64,000 nt of DNA, from contig NZ_CP136600.1 of NCBI RefSeq assembly GCF_032911225.1, forward strand, positions 3,038,001-3,102,000. The letters run 5' to 3'. Source of the DNA: Thalassotalea fonticola. Lineage in GTDB: Bacteria; Pseudomonadota; Gammaproteobacteria; Enterobacterales; Alteromonadaceae. The notes under the pieces were generated by a model. It saw only the letters and a program-made list of their open reading frames with translations, was not told the DNA's origin and searched no databases. Numbering within the stretch: the first letter of the stretch is position 1; each line of letters starts with the position of its first letter. Positions 1 to 7,903 of the stretch are shown piece after piece. A program made the position numbers and the translations under genes.

Positions 1-465
1 CGGTGTACCACGACCTTCTGCCAGCAGTGTCAGAGGAATTGCTCGACGAGAAGGCAAATCTGGGAAAATACCATCCGCTATGGTTAAATCAGGTCTTTGT
101 CCTTGGTTATTTTTGGACCAAAAAAGCATACTAGTACCTAGCGCTTTTTTACCATCACCCTTGCGCATAAAAGACAACCACTTATCTTTACTCAATTGAC
201 TTAATTTGTCGCTCATTAACATCAAAGTACATGGTTGCGCTGCAATTTTTATTTTAATTTGATTCGCTTTCAAGCGTTCGACTTTACAACCATATGGTTG
301 AAAATCATCCCAAGTGATATCGTTAATAACAACAGGTTTAACTGCTTTAACTTCTGTTATAACAGCTTTATCATCAACAGCTGTTTGCTGCTTATCAGCA
401 CAAGCTGAAAGCAATAAACCGCACCCTGCACTGACAAGCAATGCTTTTAACAATGTTTTAGACAT
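1..465 (-). CDS. putative lipoprotein, N-terminal part (runs off window)
   Basis: This is an open frame of 155 codons from an ATG at 465 to the window edge, so the C-terminus is missing. The first residues are a lipoprotein signal peptide with lipobox LLSAC and Cys22 as the lipidation site. The mature part contains a DDFQPYGC stretch and a later PDLTIADGIFPD stretch that I do not recognise. It lies 31 bp downstream of the ThuA-like lipoprotein gene on the same strand, so it is probably the last or a late gene of the GH39/symporter operon. A role in handling the same saccharide is inferred from position only. AGGAAATTCAA precedes the ATG and gives a reasonable ribosome binding site. Confidence 0.75.
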   Translation of the reverse strand, partial: MSKTLLKALLVSAGCGLLLSACADKQQTAVDDKAVITEVKAVKPVVINDITWDDFQPYGCKVERLKANQIKIKIAAQPCTLMLMSDKLSQLSKDKWLSFMRKGDGKKALGTSMLFWSKNNQGQRPDLTIADGIFPDLPSRRAIPLTLLAEGRGTP

Positions 466-496
466 TTTGAATTTCCTTTTTGGTAAATTTTCATGC

Positions 497-1543
497 TTAT
501 TTTGGAGAGTTCAGCACATTATTTTGGCAATCTTCTCTTAGCGTTTCTGGCACAGGCCACGGATTGTCTTGTTGGCACTGCGCGGTGCAGCTGGCATTGT
601 CGGCGCTGTTGTCACTATTGTCACAACGATTGCTGATACACGCCTTAACCTTTTCACCGCCGATAGAAAACATATTGTGAATTACACATTTCTTTTCATC
701 AGCATTTGGATAATTAACGTTACTGGTCAAAACATTGACCTTGCTCGGTTTGTTTTTGATAGTTTCAGGCCCCAACTCTTTAGCCAGTACTTCTTTACCC
801 AGTAAATAATGGATACTATTACTTAAAAACAGTTGGAAATTTTCATCTTCCAATGTTTCTTCATTATGCCCAAGAGTTGTACCAATCACTTGCCCTTTGC
901 CTGATTGATATAACCAAGCTTGGGTATGATAAGCCTTAGTTTCCACGCCAAAACTTTTTAATAATGGAGTTGTTTTTTGATTTTCACTAAGGGTGATATA
1001 GAGTTCGTCACTGGCAACTTCCCAGGTATCCGAGATATCATTAACAAGCTCATGATCACCGACTTTTTCGATATTAAAACTACGCTGGGTCTCATGACGT
1101 AAAGTATGTAATCCTAAAAACTCTGACCACTGAGGATCAAATTGAAATGAGTGCATAGCACAATGCAGTGCAATTGCCGGTATCGATTTTTCTGTGACCG
1201 GCGTAATTAAACTTTGTACGAGTTGTTCATCTCTTTGTGCTGCATGACAAAAATTATAAACAAGCAAGTCATACCCTTTTGAAAAATCGGTGGTTTTCAA
1301 GCGTTCAACATCGCCAACAATAACGTCGACATCGGCATTAATTGATTGTTGGATGGTTGAACTTAACAGTTTAATTTGCTGTTGATAGTCATGAAACCAA
1401 CCAACGCTGGTTACGTATAATACTCTGATTTCTGCTGTCGTTTTTTGTACTTGCTGTGCAGGCGTATTCGGCTTGTCACATGCTGCCAATAAAAAGCATA
1501 AAGACAATAAAGTGATGTTGATGATTACTTTAAAATATTTCAT
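497..1543 (-). CDS. ThuA-like domain lipoprotein with Cys-rich tail
   Basis: The 348-residue protein has a lipoprotein signal (LLAAC, Cys22) followed by a ThuA-like (trehalose-utilisation) class-I-amidotransferase-like fold over about residues 38-250. Typical features are the RVLYVTSVGWFHD start, the ALHCAMHSF segment and the TTLGHNEET segment near the domain end. ThuA-family proteins occur with sugar dehydrogenases in disaccharide pathways that pass through 3-keto sugars. The last 65 residues, beyond the usual domain, carry six cysteines, which suggests disulfides in an exported protein. The start codon overlaps the upstream TIM-barrel gene by 4 bp, so translation is probably coupled. The substrate is unknown. 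Confidence 0.82.
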   Translation of the reverse strand: MKYFKVIINITLLSLCFLLAACDKPNTPAQQVQKTTAEIRVLYVTSVGWFHDYQQQIKLLSSTIQQSINADVDVIVGDVERLKTTDFSKGYDLLVYNFCHAAQRDEQLVQSLITPVTEKSIPAIALHCAMHSFQFDPQWSEFLGLHTLRHETQRSFNIEKVGDHELVNDISDTWEVASDELYITLSENQKTTPLLKSFGVETKAYHTQAWLYQSGKGQVIGTTLGHNEETLEDENFQLFLSNSIHYLLGKEVLAKELGPETIKNKPSKVNVLTSNVNYPNADEKKCVIHNMFSIGGEKVKACISNRCDNSDNSADNASCTAQCQQDNPWPVPETLREDCQNNVLNSPK

Positions 1544-2496
1544 AAAAGCTGTCCTGATTGGGAATTCAATGTTTTCAAATAATTTAAACTTGTGGTTAAC
1601 TCGGTGAAAATATTGCCGCTGGTATGATCTTGTTCGACAAATCCACAGTTAACCCCGGCAGATTGTGCGGCTGATAGTATCGCGGGAAAATCAATAATTC
1701 CCTGGCCTAAAGGTTGAAAAAAACCTTTTTCCGCAGGCTCTTTCATTGAAGGCATTTGTTTAAGGTCTTTTAGGTGTAGTAAATGGCAGCGAGAACCTAA
1801 CTCGGTGATTAATTTCGCCGGCTCTAGGCCTGCATACTTTACCCAAAACACATCAAGTTCAAACTTAACCTTTTCTGAGTCTAATTCTTGCAAAAACAGC
1901 TCAAACGGGGAATGTTCATCGAATCGGTTAAATTCAAAATCGTGGTTGTGATAGCAAAGTTGAATACCAGCTGGCTGGCATAACTCTCCAACCCGGTTTA
2001 AGTGGTCGCTTAACTGCTTATATTGTTCAAGATTTTGTCGTTCATCCTCAAATAAATACGATAAAACCAAATTTTTCACACCATGTGAATTTAACGTTTC
2101 AATCAATTTTTCTGGTGAGCTTAACGATGTTGGTATATTCATATTTAATCGCTGCTGACCAGTTAAATATGGTGATAGCACATGGGCACTAGTGATAGTT
2201 AAATCTTCAGCTTTAGCAAGGCTTGCCTGTGCGGCTAAGGTAGTCACATCAAACCATTCAACATGCTTATAACCAATCGCTGCCAGCTTTTCAAAGGTAG
2301 CACCGGCATTGTTACCGAGGTGGTCACGCACACTGTACAGTTGCACTCCCGGATTATCGATTAAAACCGATGCTTTAGTAGACTGCTGCTGTGTTAATTC
2401 TTTTGCCATAGCGTACTTATTTGATGCTGTTAACATTGCACTAATACCTAGGGAGTACTTAAGTATATTTCTGCGGGAAATATTAGAAATGGGCAT
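1540..2496 (-). CDS. Tat-exported sugar isomerase/epimerase-like TIM-barrel protein
   Basis: The 318-residue protein starts with a twin-arginine-like signal (SRRNILK, Arg8-Arg9, then a hydrophobic stretch to about residue 30). An AP-endonuclease-2/xylose-isomerase-like TIM barrel follows. Probable metal ligands are in CYHNHDFEF, ELDVFW, HLLHLKD and GFVEQDH near the C-terminus, which matches the Glu/His/Asp pattern of the family. Family members isomerise or hydrate sugars and keto-sugars. Export to the periplasm would put it with the GMC dehydrogenase and the ThuA-like lipoprotein. It shares 1 bp with the symporter gene upstream and 4 bp with the ThuA gene downstream. Confidence 0.83.
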   Translation of the reverse strand: MPISNISRRNILKYSLGISAMLTASNKYAMAKELTQQQSTKASVLIDNPGVQLYSVRDHLGNNAGATFEKLAAIGYKHVEWFDVTTLAAQASLAKAEDLTITSAHVLSPYLTGQQRLNMNIPTSLSSPEKLIETLNSHGVKNLVLSYLFEDERQNLEQYKQLSDHLNRVGELCQPAGIQLCYHNHDFEFNRFDEHSPFELFLQELDSEKVKFELDVFWVKYAGLEPAKLITELGSRCHLLHLKDLKQMPSMKEPAEKGFFQPLGQGIIDFPAILSAAQSAGVNCGFVEQDHTSGNIFTELTTSLNYLKTLNSQSGQLL

Positions 2497-3860
2497 TACG
2501 CTCTCTCCATAGTCATGTCTGGTCTGGCACTTAGCTGTTGTTGAATATTTTTTAATTGCACATTATTTAGTTTATATTTTCGAACCAACCCGAAGGCAAT
2601 TAGAGATGCCGTAGCAGGAATGATGGTAAACAGTAAATTAATGCCTTCTAGAGCCCTTTCGGTTTGCTGCTCCGCCCCCTGATAACCGTAAAAAGCCAAA
2701 ATCCAGCCTGCAATTGCCCCCGCAACAGACATACCTAGTTTTAGAATAAACAACGAACCCGAAAAAGTGAATGCAGTCATCCGCTCACCAGTTTTCAATT
2801 CACCATAATCAACAGTATCAGTCATCATCACCCAGATAATAGGCGTGGTCATCTGTTGTAAAAAGCCGATCAAAAATTGAAAGCCAAAAGCTAAGAGTAC
2901 GTAACTGTTATCGAGGAAATACAAAGCAAAGCATAAGCAAGCAATGGTTAACGTGGTGTAGCTATATACCTTTACCTTGCAAAATTTGTCGGTGATAGGT
3001 TTGGCAAACAAAGTACCTAAAAACATCCCCACCATCCCCGTAGTGACAAATGCGGTCGCCAAATCAGGGCGGTTTAATACATAGTTGACGTAATACAAAG
3101 AAACAGTGGCTCTTAAAATAACTGCAAACATCACGATAAACGTAATAATACCAACAACAATCCATTGGTCATTTTTCAGCAACATTTTTAAATCATGTTT
3201 TATCGAATAGTCCGCTCTCTTAGGACTTGGAATGCGCTCTTTTGTGGTGGCAAAGCAAATAATAAATAAGCCAACACCAATCATGCTCATTAAAATAATG
3301 GTAAATTGATATCCTTGCGCTTTGTCACCATTGCCAAAAAAATCAACCAATGGCAAAGTAAATGCGGTGATCATAATGCCGGCTAGCGACGCGAGAGCAA
3401 ATCGATAGGACTGAATTGAGACTCTCTCTTTTGGATCTGAAGTTAACACTCCACCAAGGGCACAATATGGAATGTTAATAGCCGTATACATGATCATCAA
3501 TAAACCATAGGTGACAAAAGCATAGACCAGCTTGGCGTTCTCACTCCAGTCAGGAGTGGTAAACGTTAAAATACAAATAGCCGCATAAGGAATACAAAGC
3601 CAAACTAAATAAGGTCGATATTTACCCCATTTTGTTTCCGTTCTATCCGCAACCGCGCCCATAACAGGATCAGTGATTGCATCAAGTAACCGCACTGACA
3701 AAAATAGTGTGCCAACTGCGGCTGCTGAAATTCCAAAAATATCAGTATAAAAGAAGGCTAAGAAGGTCATAACTGTTTGAAAGATAATATTACTTGCGGC
3801 ATCGCCCATGCCGTAGCCTAATTTTTCAGTTACCGATAATTTTATATTTGACTGAGTCAT
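2496..3860 (-). CDS. GPH-family glycoside/pentoside/hexuronide:cation symporter
   Basis: The 454-residue protein has about 12 predicted membrane segments and the MFS_2 signature: KLGYGMGDAASNI at the N-terminus and DAITDPVMGAVADRTETKWGKYRPY around residues 60-85, as in the MelB/XynP/YicJ type. It should carry a glycoside or oligosaccharide across the inner membrane with Na+ or H+. It sits directly downstream of the GH39 gene (23-bp gap) and overlaps the TIM-barrel gene by 1 bp, so uptake and hydrolysis are probably co-expressed. The substrate cannot be read from sequence; xylosides would fit GH39. The start has GGAA about 9 bp upstream. Confidence 0.9.
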   Translation of the reverse strand: MTQSNIKLSVTEKLGYGMGDAASNIIFQTVMTFLAFFYTDIFGISAAAVGTLFLSVRLLDAITDPVMGAVADRTETKWGKYRPYLVWLCIPYAAICILTFTTPDWSENAKLVYAFVTYGLLMIMYTAINIPYCALGGVLTSDPKERVSIQSYRFALASLAGIMITAFTLPLVDFFGNGDKAQGYQFTIILMSMIGVGLFIICFATTKERIPSPKRADYSIKHDLKMLLKNDQWIVVGIITFIVMFAVILRATVSLYYVNYVLNRPDLATAFVTTGMVGMFLGTLFAKPITDKFCKVKVYSYTTLTIACLCFALYFLDNSYVLLAFGFQFLIGFLQQMTTPIIWVMMTDTVDYGELKTGERMTAFTFSGSLFILKLGMSVAGAIAGWILAFYGYQGAEQQTERALEGINLLFTIIPATASLIAFGLVRKYKLNNVQLKNIQQQLSARPDMTMERA

Positions 3861-3883
3861 TATTTAATTTCCATCAAGTAATG

Positions 3884-5368
3884 TTAGTTAAGCTTTTCAA
3901 TATCATAGAATACAATCGCACAAGGTGTTAACAAGTGTTTTAAAGTCAATTCTCCGTCGCATTCAACGGTTTGTTCTAAAAATAGAGCTGGCTCAGATGA
4001 TTCAATTAGTTCATTAACTTGTTTAGTAGATAAATACTCCGGTGAGTCCATAGCCTGCCAACTGCGATAGCTGTTACCGACTAGCTTATCGACCCGGTAG
4101 CCTTTAATTTTATATTGACCACTAACTTGTGTTAAAGCGAAGGACTCTTCTTTATCTTGCTCATCAAGTACATAGTCTGCACCATTAAAATCAACACTTA
4201 TTGGCTCATTAAAGTTCCAGCTTAACACTCTGATATTTCCAGATTTTGAGCGCGTCACCCAATTTGAATCACCAGTACCAGGTAAAACATTGTCATACAG
4301 CTTTGCTAAAAACTCATAAGCGTGAAAGGCTGCTTTTTTAATACCATGCATATTAACCAAACCATATTTTCCGGAATAAGGGCTATTTCCAGGGCCTGTT
4401 TCTTCAAAAATATCAGACAGGCACCAGAACGAATACGAGTCAACCACACCACTTAAGTCTTTTAATGTTTGCAATAGGAACGCAGCAGTAAACTCAGAAT
4501 CTTTACCATATCTGTCTTCATGACATGGCGAAACATTCCATTCAGAGTAATGAATTTCAGCTTTAGAAAACGTTGAATTTCGTACTAATCTAACAGTTTC
4601 AAGGACATCACTAAGCATAGCTTTTTGCCCTCGGTACTCTAAGTTAAATACATTGGCATCAGTTTCAAGGGCTGCATCGGCACAGTAATGATGAGTTGAA
4701 ATAAAGTCGATCGGTAGGTTATTTTCTTCGCAGAAATCAATGATTTCCTTGATCCAAAGATTTTTTGATGTTGACGGTCCACCAACTTTCAAGGATGGAT
4801 CAATCGTTTTGATTGCTGTAACGGTATGGCGATATAATTCAAAGTAATCTGCTTGACTGCCCGACCAAAATAGATCTTTAAGATCAGGTTCATTCCATAC
4901 TTCAAAATACCATTGGCGAACTTCTTCTTCACCATAACGATTGATTAAATGACTAACAAAAGCAGTGATCATATCAGACCAAAGCGTTAAATCTTTCGGA
5001 GGACTAATATTCGCCTGATAATGAAATATAGTTGACTCGTCGCTTGCCAGAGCACTAGGCATAAAACTAAGCTCTACATAGGGACGCAGACCTTGTTCAA
5101 GGAAAAAATCGTATATTTTGTTAACATTTTGAAAATTATAAGCCGGTTTACCTTCAACTTCTTTATAAACGCCAACCCAATCATGAAAGATGCCGTGACA
5201 CCTGAGACTATTAAAGCCAATCTGCTGCTGCACCGTACGAACATGCTTGCGAAAGTCTTCACGCAGAGTTAAATAAGCATGACAAGAGCCAATGCTGCTT
5301 TGGAAATATCGATCAAATTTAGTCGATTCACCATCTATGTTTATTTCTTTATTCGACACTGATGTCAT
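3884..5368 (-). CDS. glycoside hydrolase family 39 (beta-xylosidase-like)
   Basis: The 494-residue protein has no signal peptide and is probably cytoplasmic. It has the GH39 (beta/alpha)8 barrel. The acid/base Glu is in FEVWNEPDL (Glu160), and IHYSEWN (Glu276) holds the expected nucleophile. A C-terminal beta-sandwich of about 130 residues follows, as is usual for GH39. Family members are retaining beta-xylosidases or alpha-L-iduronidases and a few other glycosidases. It is the first gene of the five-gene minus operon, consistent with cleaving what the next gene imports. A LacI-type palindrome at 5482-5493 and a second palindrome at 5429-5443 lie upstream. Confidence 0.88.
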   Translation of the reverse strand: MTSVSNKEINIDGESTKFDRYFQSSIGSCHAYLTLREDFRKHVRTVQQQIGFNSLRCHGIFHDWVGVYKEVEGKPAYNFQNVNKIYDFFLEQGLRPYVELSFMPSALASDESTIFHYQANISPPKDLTLWSDMITAFVSHLINRYGEEEVRQWYFEVWNEPDLKDLFWSGSQADYFELYRHTVTAIKTIDPSLKVGGPSTSKNLWIKEIIDFCEENNLPIDFISTHHYCADAALETDANVFNLEYRGQKAMLSDVLETVRLVRNSTFSKAEIHYSEWNVSPCHEDRYGKDSEFTAAFLLQTLKDLSGVVDSYSFWCLSDIFEETGPGNSPYSGKYGLVNMHGIKKAAFHAYEFLAKLYDNVLPGTGDSNWVTRSKSGNIRVLSWNFNEPISVDFNGADYVLDEQDKEESFALTQVSGQYKIKGYRVDKLVGNSYRSWQAMDSPEYLSTKQVNELIESSEPALFLEQTVECDGELTLKHLLTPCAIVFYDIEKLN

Positions 5369-5428
5369 AACTGCCTCAATACGAAATGTATTTATAGTTA
5401 ATACAATTCACTTTATTCTGTTGAAATC

Positions 5429-5443
5429 GTGCTCCTAGAGCAC
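5429..5443. promoter_or_regulatory. 15-bp palindrome upstream of GH39 gene
   Basis: GTGCTC-CTA-GAGCAC is a perfect inverted repeat in the leader/promoter region of the GH39 operon, 61 bp before the ATG. It does not resemble the GTAATCNATTAC sites and could bind a second regulator. Function is inferred from symmetry and position only. Confidence 0.35.
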
Positions 5444-5481
5444 CTAAATGTAATTCAATCCTAAACGCCCTTCACACAAGA

Positions 5482-5493
5482 GTAATCGATTAC
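5482..5493. promoter_or_regulatory. LacI-type operator 1 (GTAATCGATTAC)
   Basis: This perfect 12-bp palindrome lies 114 bp upstream of the GH39 start. It is one of five near-identical sites before transcription units of this island, and the LacI-family gene at 11934-12956 encodes the likely ligand-responsive repressor. Confidence 0.65.
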
Positions 5494-5503
5494 ATTAAAT
5501 ACT

Positions 5504-5534
5504 AAATAAAGCCGCCATAACTGCGGGTTTATTT
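5504..5534 (-). terminator. terminator of TonB receptor/GMC operon
   Basis: AAATAAA-G-CCGC pairs with GCGG-G-TTTATTT across a 7-nt loop, with one G-G mismatch. The structure starts at the stop codon of the GMC gene and continues into a T-rich stretch on the minus strand. It separates that operon from the GH39 promoter. Confidence 0.5.
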
Positions 5535-7224
5535 AGCTAAAGTTTGTTGCCAATTGTTTTACCGCATGATCTACGGCTCTTGCTGTTAACGCCATGTACG
5601 TTAATGACGGATTCACGCAAGAAGCGGACGTCATACAAGAACCATCGGTGACATAAACATTGGCCACATCATGGCATTGATTAAAATTATTCAATACGGA
5701 AGTTTTAGGGTCGTTCCCCATGCGGGCAGTACCCATCTCATGAATTGCGCCGCCACCAGGATGAATATGTGTTGACAGTTCAATATCAATGGCGCCACAA
5801 GCTTTTAAGATAGCCTCGCCTTCTTTGGCCATATCTTCACGCATATCGAGTTCGTTTTTACTCCATTCGAAGTTAAATTCCACCTGCGGAATACCGTAGC
5901 TATCTACTTTGCTTGTCGATAATTTCATATAGTTTTCAAAACGAGGCAAACACTCACCAAAGCCGATTAAGCCAACGCCCCAAGGTCCAGGCTGCTGTAA
6001 ATCTTCTTTAAAATCTTTACCAAAACCTGATTTGGCAGCATGAGTTCCCCGCCAGTCCATGCGCCCTCCCCAACCTTGATATCCGTATCCGCGAAGAAAA
6101 CTAGTTTGCTGTTTGTTGAGGTTTTTGAAACGAGGAATATAAGTACCATTAGGTCGATTGCCATAATGATAATCTTCTTCACTACCAGGAATGACTCCCA
6201 TCGCAGACATACCGATAGTATGGTCCATTAAGTAGTGTCCTAATACGCCACTGCTATTGGCTAGCCCATTGGGAAAATTCTCTGATTTGGAATGCAGCAG
6301 AATTTGCGTACTACCGACAGTGGAGGCACATAAAAATACTAACTTACTGGTAAATAATATTTTCTCTTTGCTATTAGCATCAATAACTTGCACACCGGTA
6401 ACTTTCTTGGTTAACGGATCATAGTCGAGCTTTTCAACAACACTGTGGCTACGGATGGTTAGTTTACCGGTTTTTTTTGCCGCTGGTAATGTTGAGCTCT
6501 GACTACTGAAATATGAACCTGTCATACAGCCTCGATGACATGGCCCGCAGTAATGACAAGGGGCACGACCGTTATGTGGCTTTGTTAAAATAGCGCATCG
6601 GCCAATAGTCATCATCCGATCATCGAAATGCTCGGCGATGCTATTTTTCATGTCTTGTTCAATTTTGGTGAATTGCATTGGCGGCAAAAATTCACTATCG
6701 GGTAATTGTGGCAAGTTTTCGGCTTGGCCGCTTACGCCTATAAATTTTTCTACGTATGAATACCAATCTTTAATATCATCGTAACGAATCGGCCAATCAA
6801 CCCCATGATTGTCTTGTTTATTTGCTTTGAAATCTAGTTCACTAAAACGATAAACTTGACGTCCCCAAGTTAAAGAACGACCGCCGAGTACATCACCTCG
6901 TAGCCAATAAAACGGTTTATCTTCGTTATAGTCATAGGGGTTTTTTAGATCATTATTGAAAAAATGACGCGTTAGCTCACTAAAAGCATGATTGTTCTTT
7001 TGAACAAAGTACTCTTTATCATAAAGCTCCCGATCAGGCATATTTCGATATTTAAAGTCCCAAATGCCTTTATGTTCGGTAACATAATCTTTGACGTGTT
7101 CCACCGGACGACCACGCTCAAGTATCAAAACATTTAAGCCTTTTTCGGTTAATTCTTTTGCCGCCCAACCTCCGGAAATACCAGAGCCGACAACAATTGC
7201 ATCATAATTTGTATTGTTCAACAT
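5533..7224 (-). CDS. GMC-family FAD sugar dehydrogenase, large subunit
   Basis: The 563-residue protein has an N-terminal FAD-binding fold (GSGISGGWAAKEL, GxGxxG at residues 13-18) and the GMC C-terminal segments HEMGTARMG and NPSLTYMAL that carry the active-site His and Asn. It is of the gluconate-2-dehydrogenase / FAD-glucose-dehydrogenase / glucoside-3-dehydrogenase large-subunit type. A CHYCGPCHRGC cluster of four cysteines in mid-protein could bind an iron-sulfur centre. It has no signal peptide and probably rides to the periplasm with its Tat-signal partner encoded 21 bp upstream. The likely reaction is oxidation of a sugar or glycoside hydroxyl to a keto group. Confidence 0.87.
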   Translation of the reverse strand: MLNNTNYDAIVVGSGISGGWAAKELTEKGLNVLILERGRPVEHVKDYVTEHKGIWDFKYRNMPDRELYDKEYFVQKNNHAFSELTRHFFNNDLKNPYDYNEDKPFYWLRGDVLGGRSLTWGRQVYRFSELDFKANKQDNHGVDWPIRYDDIKDWYSYVEKFIGVSGQAENLPQLPDSEFLPPMQFTKIEQDMKNSIAEHFDDRMMTIGRCAILTKPHNGRAPCHYCGPCHRGCMTGSYFSSQSSTLPAAKKTGKLTIRSHSVVEKLDYDPLTKKVTGVQVIDANSKEKILFTSKLVFLCASTVGSTQILLHSKSENFPNGLANSSGVLGHYLMDHTIGMSAMGVIPGSEEDYHYGNRPNGTYIPRFKNLNKQQTSFLRGYGYQGWGGRMDWRGTHAAKSGFGKDFKEDLQQPGPWGVGLIGFGECLPRFENYMKLSTSKVDSYGIPQVEFNFEWSKNELDMREDMAKEGEAILKACGAIDIELSTHIHPGGGAIHEMGTARMGNDPKTSVLNNFNQCHDVANVYVTDGSCMTSASCVNPSLTYMALTARAVDHAVKQLATNFS

Positions 7225-7245
7225 AACTCTTACTCGCTCTGCTAT

Positions 7246-7854
7246 TTAATAGAATGGCGCCCAGGCTTTACCCACTTTACTCAAAGGGTAATCACCGACA
7301 AATTTTCCGGCCATATGATTATGTACAAGGGCTTGAGTTGCTCCAACCTTAGAGGTAAAGAAGCCAACTACCACTAATTCTCTTAACGTCGTAAAAATTG
7401 GCTTTGACGTTTGCTCAGGCGACGTTTTCTCATGCGTCGTTGTCTCATGTAACGCTTTCTCATGCTTAACTGCTTGCATTTCAAATTCTGTCAAAACACT
7501 ATCTAGTTGTACTGGTGACGCTTGTACTAATGGGCAATTGCATTGCTTAATGCAAAAGCTGTCCATCGCTTTTAGTCCTGAGAAAAACGCTAATCGCTCC
7601 TCATCGTTATACCATTGAGAAACAATAATATTGATAAAATCAGGTACACCAGCATCTATCGCACCTGGAGTATCTGTTTTCGGGATAATTCGCTCAGAAA
7701 GTAAAGTTAAAGCCGACAGTTGTTGCGAGGATAACTTCGACATGTTCGACGTTACTTTGTTACTTGCACCTTTCAGTACTGCCGCGGTTACTGAAGTTGA
7801 AATGCTAGCTCCAAGTACTATAGCCGCTTGCTTTAAAAATCGTCTTCTACTCAT
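7246..7854 (-). CDS. gluconate 2-dehydrogenase subunit 3-like Tat protein
   Basis: The 202-residue protein begins with a twin-arginine signal (MSRRRFLKQ, then a hydrophobic run to about residue 25). The rest matches the gluconate-2-dehydrogenase-subunit-3 family: LSERIIPKTDTPGAIDAGVPDFI is the family's hallmark segment. Small subunits of this type chaperone the cofactor-loaded large subunit through the Tat pore. A polar insert rich in HEK/HET around residues 125-145 looks low-complexity. GGAGAACTC precedes the ATG as ribosome binding site. A hairpin at 7871-7895 separates it from the receptor gene and may reduce read-through. Confidence 0.87.
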   Translation of the reverse strand: MSRRRFLKQAAIVLGASISTSVTAAVLKGASNKVTSNMSKLSSQQLSALTLLSERIIPKTDTPGAIDAGVPDFINIIVSQWYNDEERLAFFSGLKAMDSFCIKQCNCPLVQASPVQLDSVLTEFEMQAVKHEKALHETTTHEKTSPEQTSKPIFTTLRELVVVGFFTSKVGATQALVHNHMAGKFVGDYPLSKVGKAWAPFY

Positions 7855-7870
7855 GAGTTCTCCAAAATTA

Positions 7871-7895
7871 AAGGCCTAATGAACCATTAGGCCTT
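7871..7895 (-). terminator. hairpin between receptor and dehydrogenase genes
   Basis: AAGGCCTAAT and ATTAGGCCTT form a perfect 10-bp stem with a 5-nt loop, followed on the minus strand by TAATTTT. It may be a leaky terminator or a processing stem that lowers dehydrogenase expression relative to the receptor. Confidence 0.6.
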
Positions 7896-7903
7896 AATGT
7901 TAA

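Noticed and set aside
314..805. Plus-strand small genes opposite the two lipoprotein genes
   Set aside because: They lie antisense to well-supported lipoprotein genes and show no protein-like features.
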